Source: Actinoplanes octamycinicus (GTDB lineage Bacteria > Actinomycetota > Actinomycetes > Mycobacteriales > Micromonosporaceae). From it: a stretch of DNA of 64,000 bases. A model generated the notes under the pieces. That model had not been told where the DNA came from, ran no database searches, and worked only from the letters and a program-made list of their open reading frames with translations. Positions within the stretch are counted from its first letter, which is position 1; each line of letters opens with the position of its first letter. Of this stretch, positions 17,785 through 24,507 are shown one piece after another. Position numbers and translations under genes: made by a program. The stretch lies in contig NZ_JACHNB010000001.1 in NCBI RefSeq assembly GCF_014205225.1, positions 8,971,501 to 9,035,500 of the forward strand, given 5' to 3'.

Positions 17785-17925
17785 TCAGGAAGCGGACCCG
17801 GAGTGATCCGCGGTCAGGGAGCGAACCCGGAGTGGCCGTGGCCAGCGAGCGATCCCGGGGTGGCCGTGGTCAGGGAGCGGCCCGGGGCGGCCGTGGTCAG
17901 GGAGCGGACCCGGAGTGTTCCGCGA
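17785..17925. repeat. 28-bp tandem repeat, five copies, running into a gene 3' end
   Basis: Copies begin near 17785, 17813, 17841, 17869 and 17896, each like GTCAGGGAGCGGACCCGGAG followed by TGGCCGTG. Spacing is 28, 28, 28 and 27 bp. The last copy covers the final codons and stop (17897) of the leftward glycosidase-like gene, so part of its C-terminus is repeat-encoded. Confidence 0.85.
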
Positions 17926-18841
17926 TCAGGTCGCGGAGCACGCCGAAGGCGGGTTTTCGGGTGTAGTCGTCGCGGAGCAGGCCGAGCTGGAACAGCGGCG
18001 CCGGGGTCGCCGAGTTGGCGTCGCGCAGGGCGTGGTGCTCGTAGGTGGTGATGTTCAGGGCCGCCGCGTGCGCCGCGACCAGGCCGACGACCTCGGCGAC
18101 CACCTCGGCCTGACGGGACTCCGGGCGGTCCGGGCCGGTGCCCCAGCCGTGCTCGGTGATGTGCATCGGCAGGGTGTCCGGCAGGCCGGCCGCGGCCAGG
18201 CTCCCGGTGCGGAACCCGGTCAGCGCGGCGGTGACCACCCCGGCCAGGTCGCCCGGCGGGATCGGGCGGAAGACGTCCGGGAAGAAGTCCAGCCCGGCGT
18301 AGTCGAGGGCGTCGCGGAACTCGTCACCGCCCCGCTTGCCCAGGTCGGTCCAGAATTCCTGGGCGGGATCGAAGTCCAGGGTGGAGTTGCAGCCGATCCG
18401 CACGTCCAGCCCCAGCCGGCGGGCCTCCCGCTTCGCTGCGATGACGCCGGTGACCAGCGCCTCCCGGACCACCGGGGAGCCGCCGTCGCCGCCGGGCCCG
18501 GCGTGGTTGGCCTCCTCGGTGATCTGCAGGCAGGCCAGCCGGTCGCCGTGCCGGCGCAGCTGGGCGCGGAGGAAGTCGAGCCACCCGGTGAGGTCCGGGT
18601 CGTGCGAGCGGAAGCAGGCGACCAGGTCGAGGCGGCGCCCACCGGTCGCGAACCGCACCGGGTCGGGCGGGGCCTCGGGCACCCGCGGCGGCAGGTCGGC
18701 GTAGTGCGCGTAGCCGCGGACCAGGGTCACCCCCAGCTCGTCCAGCGCCGCGGTGATCGCGGCGGGGTCGTCGGGCGGGCCCTGGGTCTGCGGGTCGTCG
18801 GTGACGTGGCCGCCCGGATAGATGCCGAAGAGGAGCGTCAT
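17897..18841 (-). CDS. Glycoside hydrolase-like TIM-barrel protein
   Basis: A 314-residue cytoplasmic-looking protein (no signal peptide). It starts MTLLFGIYPGGHVTDDP and carries two Glu motifs at the spacing of retaining clan-A glycosidases: CLQITEEANHAG (about residue 105) and PMHITEHGWGTGPDR (about 229). Aromatic/acidic barrel segments such as LDYAGLDFFPDVFRPI lie between them. The usual Asn-Glu acid/base pair is replaced by Glu-Glu-Ala-Asn, so catalysis is not certain. It is divergent from a TetR gene over a 62-bp region with a perfect dyad, so this TetR probably controls it. The C-terminal codons lie in a 28-bp tandem repeat. Confidence 0.75.
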   Translation of the reverse strand: MTLLFGIYPGGHVTDDPQTQGPPDDPAAITAALDELGVTLVRGYAHYADLPPRVPEAPPDPVRFATGGRRLDLVACFRSHDPDLTGWLDFLRAQLRRHGDRLACLQITEEANHAGPGGDGGSPVVREALVTGVIAAKREARRLGLDVRIGCNSTLDFDPAQEFWTDLGKRGGDEFRDALDYAGLDFFPDVFRPIPPGDLAGVVTAALTGFRTGSLAAAGLPDTLPMHITEHGWGTGPDRPESRQAEVVAEVVGLVAAHAAALNITTYEHHALRDANSATPAPLFQLGLLRDDYTRKPAFGVLRDLIAEHSGSAP

Positions 18842-18862
18842 GCCGGCAGCATAGGCAGATTT

Positions 18863-18877
18863 TTGGTGTCACACCAA
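18863..18877. promoter_or_regulatory. Perfect dyad TTGGTGT-C-ACACCAA in a divergent promoter
   Basis: Seven-base perfect arms around one base, in the 62-bp space between the glycosidase-like gene (leftward) and the TetR gene (rightward). The likely operator through which the TetR protein controls both. Confidence 0.7.
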
Positions 18878-18903
18878 GTTTTCAGTGACGCTATTCTTTC
18901 CCC

Positions 18904-19536
18904 ATGGGACTGCGGGAAGAGAAGAAGCAGGCCACCCGGACGGCGCTCGCCGACGCGGCGCTCGCGTTGTTCCTGGAGCGCGGGTTCGAGCGGGTCACCG
19001 TGGCCGACGTCGCGCGGGCGGCCCGGGTCTCGGTGAACACGGTGTTCAACTACTTCCCCACCAAGGAGGACCTGTTCTTCGACCGGCAGGACGAGGTGGT
19101 GCGGCGGCTGCCGGCCGCGATCCGGGGCCGGGCGGACGGCGAGTCGGTGGTGGCGGCGGTCCGGCGGGCGTTCCTGGCCGCGATCGATCGGGACGAGCCG
19201 ACGCTCGGGCTGCATCCGGGGATCGCCGGGTTCTGGCGGGTGGTCGAGGAGAGCCCGGCGCTCCAGGCCCGGCTGCGGCAGCTGCGGGAGCGGACCGAGG
19301 CGGCACTCGCCGAGACGCTGGAGGCCCTGACCGGTGCGGATCCGGCCGACCCGATGCCGAGGATCGCCGCCGCCCTGCTGGCCGCGGCGGACGCGGCGCT
19401 GCACACGGAGATCCGGCGACTGGCCCAGACCGGCCAGGACCCGGGCGCCATCCGCGAGCAGGTGCGCCGGATGGCGACGCTGACCTTCGACGCGCTGGAG
19501 CGCGGCCTCCCCGATCTGATGACTCTCCGAGGTTGA
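18904..19536 (+). CDS. TetR-family regulator
   Basis: A 210-residue regulator. N-terminal MGLREEKKQATRTALADAAL is followed by the HTH VTVADVARAARVSVNTVFNY and FPTKEDLFF. The C-terminal half is helical (MftR/TetR_C-like, with AAALLAAADAALHTEIRRLA). It is divergent from the glycosidase-like gene, with a perfect palindrome between them. Its inducer is unknown. Confidence 0.92.
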   Translation: MGLREEKKQATRTALADAALALFLERGFERVTVADVARAARVSVNTVFNYFPTKEDLFFDRQDEVVRRLPAAIRGRADGESVVAAVRRAFLAAIDRDEPTLGLHPGIAGFWRVVEESPALQARLRQLRERTEAALAETLEALTGADPADPMPRIAAALLAAADAALHTEIRRLAQTGQDPGAIREQVRRMATLTFDALERGLPDLMTLRG

Positions 19537-19561
19537 CTGGTGGCACCGAGTCGATAGCGTT

Positions 19562-19578
19562 CAGCTGACAGAGCTGAC
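19562..19578. promoter_or_regulatory. Inverted repeat TCAGCT-N5-AGCTGA before the NLR unit
   Basis: A six-base perfect dyad in the 54-bp gap upstream of the effector-NLR pair. It may be a regulator site or part of the promoter; no further support. Confidence 0.3.
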
Positions 19579-19590
19579 GAGGGGGCGACG

Positions 19591-20010
19591 ATGGATCCCA
19601 CGGCCTTGGCCTTCGCGACCGCGCTGGTGTCCGCGATGGCCACGCAGACCTGGTCGGACGCCCGAGCCGCAGTACTCGCGGTGTGGCGGCGGCGCAAGGC
19701 GGAGGCCGAGACCGAGACGGTCGCCGCCGACCTCGACCTGGCACACGAACGGGTGCTGAGCGCCGGCGAGACGGGACATCCGGAGACCGTGGAGGCGGTC
19801 GTCGACGTGTGGCAGGGCCGCGTGCAGGAGTTGCTGCTGGATCACCCGGAGCTTGCCGCCGACCTCCGGGAGGTGCTCACCACGACCTTGCTACCGATGC
19901 TGGACAAGGCCCGGGCGGACCGCGCGCGGAGCATCATCATGACCGGCACCTCGCGGGACAGCAGCACCTTCAACCAGGTCGCCGGCGACCAGCACCACCA
20001 CCACGGATGA
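19591..20010 (+). CDS. Putative NLR-partner effector (Bell-like helical protein with C-terminal amyloid-type motif)
   Basis: A 139-residue protein behind a GAGGGGG ribosome site. The N-terminus is an amphipathic/hydrophobic helix (MDPTALAFATALVSAMATQT) followed by basic VWRRRK and a helical bundle to about residue 115. Actinobacterial NLR-associated 'Bell' effectors have this plan. The last 20 residues hold STFNQVAGDQ (125-134), then HHHHG. The next protein repeats the same motif at its N-terminus (STFNQVSGDQ), and the two genes overlap (ATGA). In bacterial NLR clusters such motif sharing marks an effector that is templated into amyloid by its NLR and then kills the cell by membrane damage. 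That role is inference here; the motif sharing and coupling are seen. Confidence 0.7.
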   Translation: MDPTALAFATALVSAMATQTWSDARAAVLAVWRRRKAEAETETVAADLDLAHERVLSAGETGHPETVEAVVDVWQGRVQELLLDHPELAADLREVLTTTLLPMLDKARADRARSIIMTGTSRDSSTFNQVAGDQHHHHG

Positions 20011-22400
20011 CCGGGCCGGCCGGTCCGCAGGTCGGCGCGGCCGCCGATCGCAGCACGTTCAACCAGGTCAGCGGCGACCAGTTCATCCTGCAGGACGTCG
20101 CCGCGGCGCCCACGTCGTTCCACCCGGTTCGCACGCTCCGGGCCGACACCGTGTCGTTCACCGGCCGGGCGGACCAGGTCGCCACCCTGATCCGCGGCGC
20201 CGAGGCAGGCCACGGTGTCACGATCTTCGCCATCGACGGCATGCCGGGAGTGGGCAAGACGACACTCGCCGTCCATGTCGGGCACCTGCTGAGCACCCGG
20301 TTCCCGGACGCCCAGTTCTTCGTCGAGCTGCACGCGCACACGCCCGGCCGCGCACCGGCCCGCCCCGAGGATCTGCTCACCGAGCTGCTGCTGGCCACCG
20401 GCATGACCGCCGAGCAGATCCCGGAGAGCCTGGACGATCGGGCGGCGCGCTGGCGGGATCGCGTGGCCGGACGCCGCTTCCTGCTGATCCTGGACAACGC
20501 CGCCGGGGTGGACCAGGTGGCGCCGCTGATCCCGGGCGCCGCCGACTGCCTGGTTCTGGTCACCAGCCGTCGGCGCCTGACCGGGCTCCGGCGCACGTTC
20601 GGCGCGTCCCTCCTGCCGCTCGCGGTCTTCTCCGAGGCCGAGGCGATGGATCTTTACACCCGCCTGTGCGGGTCGACGACCAGCGCGGACGAGCAGGCGG
20701 ACACCGTCCAGATCGTCCGTCTGTGCGGCTACCTTCCGCTCGCCATCTCGATCCTGGCCGCCGGGCTGGAGACCGCGAGCGTCAGCGGCACCGCCGAGGT
20801 GCTGACCGACCTGGAGACCGCGCAGGACCAGCTCTCCGGCATCGACTCCCGGCTGGACGACCAGGAGCTCGGGGTGGCTGCCGCGTTCGACTCCTCCTAC
20901 CAGCGGATGCCGGAGGCCGAGCAGCGGGCGCTGCGGCTGCTCAGCCTGTCCCTGGGGGAGGACTTCGACATCCACGTCGCCGCGGCGCTGATCGACGTCG
21001 CGCTCCCCGACGCTCGCCGGCTCCTGCGTGGCCTGCTGGCCCAGCGTCTGCTCGTCCAGCCGGTCACCGGCCGGTTCCGGATGCACGATTTGATCGCGGC
21101 CTACAGCCGGAGCCGGACGACCGCGGACGAACGCGGCCCGGCGGTCGACCGCCTCTTCGACTACTACCAGCACATGCTGGCCCGCTGCGACCCGTGGCTG
21201 CCGCAGCACAGCGGCCGGCGGTCAGCGGTGGTGCCGCCGGCGCGCCCGCTGAGCACCCCGGCGCCGGCGATCACGGTCCGGGCGGAGGCGGTCGCCTGGC
21301 TCCGCACCGAACGCAACGCGCTTCTGGCCGCTCTGGAGCAGGCCCGCACGGAGCGGGACGACGATCGGGTCATCTCGCTGACCCGCTCCCTCACCACCCT
21401 CCTGCACCTGGATGGGCCGTGGCCGGAGGCGATCCGGCTGCTGGAGGCGACGCTCGACACCCTGTCCCAGCGGTCGGACAAGGCGGGCCTCGCCTGGACC
21501 TACGGCGAGGTCGGGGTGTTCGGGCAGTGGACCGGGGAGTACCGGTTCGCCGCCGAGATGCAGGAACGCTCGTTGCACCTGTGCCGCGAACTCGGGGACC
21601 GCGCCGGTGAGGCGGCCGCGCTGGCCGAACTCGGCATCATCGGCGTGCTCACCGCCGAGTACGACCGGGCGGCCGAAGCCGAGCGGGAGGCCGCCGCCAT
21701 CTATCGGGACATCGGAAATCCGCGCGGCGAAGCCTGGGCCTTGGCGCAGCTGGGCGTGATGCGGCGGATCGCCGACGACTGGTCGGCATCGGAGGAGTTG
21801 CAGAAGCGCGCCGCCGCCCTGTTCCACGCCGCGGGCGACCTGTACGGCCAGGCGTGGACCAGCGCCGAACTCGGACTCATCCGACGCAAGAGGGAGGACT
21901 ACCGCGCCGCCGCCGAGTTGATCGAACGAGCCGCGGCCCTCTACCGGGATCTCGGCGATCGCCGAGGCGAGGGTTACGGCTTCCTGCAACTGGCCATCGT
22001 CCGGATCGGTGCGGGGGACCCCGAGCAGGCCATTCTTCTCCTGAGCCGGGCGTCGGCGGTCTTCCAGGAGTTCAGCGACCGGCATGGCGCCGCGCAGGTG
22101 AACAGCGTCCGAGGCACCGTGTCTCTGAAGATGAACCGGATCGCCGAGGCGCGGTCCGCCTTCGAGGAAGCGCTGGTCGCGGCGCGGACCGTGGGGAATC
22201 CCCGAGAACAGGCGAAAGCGCTGGCCGGGCTGGTGTGTTGCGGGTTCGCCGTCGGCCGGGTCGACGAGGAGCGGTTCCGGCAGGCCACCGATGCCTGCCG
22301 GCAGGCCGGCATGACCGCACTGCTGGACAGGATGCTCGCCGCGAAGCGCATGGTCGAGGAGACCGGAAAGGCCGACGTCGACGAGGTGTGGTGGCTGTGA
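20007..22400 (+). CDS. NB-ARC/TPR NLR-like STAND ATPase
   Basis: A 797-residue signal-transduction ATPase. The motif STFNQVSGDQ is at residues 16-25. The NB-ARC domain follows: FTGRADQVATLI (51), Walker A GMPGVGKTT (78-86), Walker B RFLLILDNAA, sensor-like VLVTSRRRLTGL, GYLPLAISILAAGLE (GxP motif) and FRMHDLIAAYSR (MHD). A winged-helix region (LRLLSLSLGEDFDIHVAAAL) leads to at least six tetratricopeptide repeats of about 40 residues with ELG/QLG and YRAAAELIERAAALYRDLGD patterns. The TPR part should sense a ligand; oligomerisation would expose the N-terminal motif to seed the upstream effector. The start ATG overlaps the effector stop. A SARP-type regulator is excluded because there is no DNA-binding domain. 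Confidence 0.9.
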   Translation: MTGPAGPQVGAAADRSTFNQVSGDQFILQDVAAAPTSFHPVRTLRADTVSFTGRADQVATLIRGAEAGHGVTIFAIDGMPGVGKTTLAVHVGHLLSTRFPDAQFFVELHAHTPGRAPARPEDLLTELLLATGMTAEQIPESLDDRAARWRDRVAGRRFLLILDNAAGVDQVAPLIPGAADCLVLVTSRRRLTGLRRTFGASLLPLAVFSEAEAMDLYTRLCGSTTSADEQADTVQIVRLCGYLPLAISILAAGLETASVSGTAEVLTDLETAQDQLSGIDSRLDDQELGVAAAFDSSYQRMPEAEQRALRLLSLSLGEDFDIHVAAALIDVALPDARRLLRGLLAQRLLVQPVTGRFRMHDLIAAYSRSRTTADERGPAVDRLFDYYQHMLARCDPWLPQHSGRRSAVVPPARPLSTPAPAITVRAEAVAWLRTERNALLAALEQARTERDDDRVISLTRSLTTLLHLDGPWPEAIRLLEATLDTLSQRSDKAGLAWTYGEVGVFGQWTGEYRFAAEMQERSLHLCRELGDRAGEAAALAELGIIGVLTAEYDRAAEAEREAAAIYRDIGNPRGEAWALAQLGVMRRIADDWSASEELQKRAAALFHAAGDLYGQAWTSAELGLIRRKREDYRAAAELIERAAALYRDLGDRRGEGYGFLQLAIVRIGAGDPEQAILLLSRASAVFQEFSDRHGAAQVNSVRGTVSLKMNRIAEARSAFEEALVAARTVGNPREQAKALAGLVCCGFAVGRVDEERFRQATDACRQAGMTALLDRMLAAKRMVEETGKADVDEVWWL

Positions 22401-22417
22401 CCGCCGGAAGAGTTTTT

Positions 22418-22456
22418 GCCGGCCCGGGCGATGCTCCCAGCCACGCCCGGGCCGGC
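22418..22456. terminator. 13-bp perfect hairpin after the NLR gene
   Basis: GCCGGCCCGGGCG (22418-22430) pairs with 22444-22456 over a 13-nt loop, 17 bp after the NLR stop and before the convergent araD. Likely terminator; no U-tract. Confidence 0.65.
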
Positions 22457-22581
22457 GGGTCGCGGACCCCGGCCAACTCAGCGAAGCCGGGGGCGGCGGC
22501 CCGAGACGGCGCACCACGTCCTGTTCGGCGCCCGCCGGCCGCTGCCGCGGCCGTGGGCGACGGATGCGCCTACGGGGAAGG

Positions 22582-23295
22582 TCAGGACTTGGCGGCCGGA
22601 TTGCCGTAGTACGCACCCGGGCCGTGCTTGCGCTTGAAGTGGCGCTCCTGCAAGTGCTGCGGGGTGGCGGCGGCCGGGTTCAGCGCGAGGGTCTTCAGCG
22701 CCATCTCGGCGACGGCCTCCACGATGATCGCGTGCTCGACCGACTTCTTCGCGGAGGCGCCCCAGGTGAACGGGCCGTGGTTGGCGACCAGCGCGGCCGG
22801 CATGGCGGCGGCCGCCTCGTCGTCGCCGATCAGCTCGACGATCACCTGGCCGGTGTGGAACTCGTAGTCGTGCGCGCACTCCTGCGGGGTGAGCCCCCGG
22901 GTGACCGGCACCGGGCCGTTGAACGTGTCGGCGTGCGTCGTGCCGAGCACCGGGATGTCCCGGTTGGCCTGGGCGAACGCGACCGCGTGGGTGGAGTGCG
23001 TGTGGGTGATCCCGCCGATCGACGGCCAGGCCAGGTAGAACGCGCGGTGCGACTCGGTGTCGACCGAGGGGCGCAGGTCGCCGTCGAGCACCTTGCCGGT
23101 GGCCAGGTCGACCGGGACCAGCATCTCCGGGGTGAGGTCGTCGTACGACACGCCGGACGGCTTGATCAGGAAGTAGCCGCCGGCGCGGTCGACGCCGCTG
23201 ACGTTGCCCCAGGTGAGCTGGGCCAGGCCGGCCTTCGGGATCACCTGGTTGGCCAGCCACACGTCCTGGCGCAGGGCCTCCGACCCGATCGTCAC
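22582..23295 (-). CDS. araD: L-ribulose-5-phosphate 4-epimerase
   Basis: A 237-residue class II aldolase/epimerase converting L-ribulose 5-phosphate to D-xylulose 5-phosphate. The GTG start follows AGGGAG. Motifs: LTWGNVSGVDRAGGYFLIKP, SGVSYDDLTPEMLVPVDL, TESHRAFYLAWPSIGGITHTHS (zinc His residues in THTHSTHA), GTTHADTFNGPVPVTRGLT and LVANHGPFTWGASA (third zinc His). It completes arabinose catabolism with araA about 12 kb away. Two LacI-type operators lie upstream, so it is probably induced by arabinose, but the sites differ in sequence from those of the importer operon. Confidence 0.95.
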   Translation of the reverse strand: MTIGSEALRQDVWLANQVIPKAGLAQLTWGNVSGVDRAGGYFLIKPSGVSYDDLTPEMLVPVDLATGKVLDGDLRPSVDTESHRAFYLAWPSIGGITHTHSTHAVAFAQANRDIPVLGTTHADTFNGPVPVTRGLTPQECAHDYEFHTGQVIVELIGDDEAAAAMPAALVANHGPFTWGASAKKSVEHAIIVEAVAEMALKTLALNPAAATPQHLQERHFKRKHGPGAYYGNPAAKS

Positions 23296-23317
23296 GTCGC
23301 CGCTCCCTCTTCCGGAT

Positions 23318-23331
23318 TGTTAGCGCTCACC
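23318..23331. promoter_or_regulatory. LacI-type operator upstream of araD (site 1)
   Basis: TGTTAGCGCTCACC, close to the AraR/LacI-type dyad TGTTAGCGCTAACA, 23 bp upstream of the araD start. A central GCGC is typical of LacI-family sites. Confidence 0.65.
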
Positions 23332-23374
23332 ATACGCGATCGGCCGCCCCGGGGTAATGCTGTGAGAGCGTACT

Positions 23375-23388
23375 TGTGAGCGCCAACA
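23375..23388. promoter_or_regulatory. LacI-type operator upstream of araD (site 2)
   Basis: TGTGAGCGCCAACA; its complement TGTTGGCGCTCACA matches site 1 at 12 of 14 positions. Centre-to-centre distance to site 1 is 57 bp. Confidence 0.6.
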
Positions 23389-23452
23389 CCAAGCCAGCTT
23401 CAAGCCGACACCAAGGCGGCACGAAGCCGGGCTTCGAGCCGGCGCCCCGGAG

Positions 23453-24496
23453 TTACCGCAGCTGCGCGACCGCGGCCGCCACCTGCTCCCGCAGCGTATC
23501 CGGGAGCGGCGCGTACCCGGCCGCGGACGCCGCCGCCTGACCGGCCGGGCTCGCCGCGTAGCCCAGGAAACCCCGCGCCACCGCGGACGCACCCCGCTGG
23601 CAGACCACCTGATAGGTCACCTGGACCAGCGGGTACGCGCCACCGTACAGCTCGGCGTAGTTGAACTCGAGCCGCAGATCGCCGGCCCCGGCCGGTCGCG
23701 CCGCGGCGACCGCGGCAGCCGCCGCCTCGTCGGTCGGTGCCGCGAACCCGCCCCGGGCGTCGCCGACCCGCGCGGTGGCCAGCTCGTTCACCCGGGCGTA
23801 CGACGCCTCGACATAGCCGATCGCGCCGTCGGTCCGGGCGATCGCCGCGGCCAGCCGGTCACTCCCCCGGACCGCCAGCCCACCGGGCGCCGGCCAGCTG
23901 CTGCCCGCCCGGTACGGCCAGGACCCGGCGCCGGCCAGGAACCGGGTGAAGTTCGCCGTGGTCCCGGAGCTGTCCTCGCGGTGCACGGTCCGGATCGGCG
24001 TGGCCGGCAGCGCCGCCCCCGGGTTGTCGGCGGCGATCGTCTTGTCGTTCCAGGTCGCCACCTGGCCCGCGAAGATCTTCGCGACGGTGGCCGGGGCGAG
24101 CCGCAGGTCGCCGACGCCGGCCACGTTGTAGGCCAGCGCGATCGGCCCGATCACCAGCGGCAGGTGCACGACCGGCGCGCCGCCGCACCGGGTGGCCGCG
24201 GCCGCCCGGTCGGCGTCGCCGAGCGCCGCGTCGGTCCCGGCGAAGTCGCCCTCCCCGGCCAGGAACGCCTTGACCCCGGCCCCGGACCCCGAGCTGGCAT
24301 AGGCGACCGCCGCCTGCGCGCAGGCGATCTGATACTGCTCGATCCACTCGTTGACCGCGGTGGTCTGCGCGGACGAGCCCTGCCCGCGCGCCTCGCCGGC
24401 CGCGCACGGCACCGGATCGTCGACCCGGTCCGGCCGGTCGCACGCGGCGATCAGGAGCACCGCGGCGAGCACCGGAATCACGGCGAACTTCGTCAT
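23453..24496 (-). CDS. PstS-like substrate-binding lipoprotein
   Basis: A 347-residue exported lipoprotein. Signal and lipobox are MTKFAVIPVLAAVLLIAACD. The fold is that of phosphate-binding PstS: YASSGSGAGVKAFLAGEGDF, FAGTDAAL, VVHLPLVIGPIALAYNVAGV, IFAGQVATWNDKTIAADNPG and VHREDSSGTTANFTRFLAGA, which carry the phosphate ligands (SSGSGAG, TD, R-x-D-S-S-G-T). No pstCAB genes are near. It is 11 bp downstream of a four-helix membrane sensor in the same direction, so binding may feed a sensor rather than an importer. The start is chosen over an upstream codon because GAGGGGC sits at the right distance. Confidence 0.88.
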   Translation of the reverse strand: MTKFAVIPVLAAVLLIAACDRPDRVDDPVPCAAGEARGQGSSAQTTAVNEWIEQYQIACAQAAVAYASSGSGAGVKAFLAGEGDFAGTDAALGDADRAAAATRCGGAPVVHLPLVIGPIALAYNVAGVGDLRLAPATVAKIFAGQVATWNDKTIAADNPGAALPATPIRTVHREDSSGTTANFTRFLAGAGSWPYRAGSSWPAPGGLAVRGSDRLAAAIARTDGAIGYVEASYARVNELATARVGDARGGFAAPTDEAAAAAVAAARPAGAGDLRLEFNYAELYGGAYPLVQVTYQVVCQRGASAVARGFLGYAASPAGQAAASAAGYAPLPDTLREQVAAAVAQLR

Positions 24497-24507
24497 CGTC
24501 GAGCCCC

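Noticed and set aside
19990..20010. HHHHG as a cloning tag artefact
   Set aside because: It is embedded in continuous genomic context, is followed by the coupled NLR start, and has no vector sequence around it.
20007..22400. NLR gene as an AfsR/SARP transcription factor
   Set aside because: There is no winged-helix or BTAD domain before the NB-ARC; the N-terminus is only about 50 residues with the FNQV motif.
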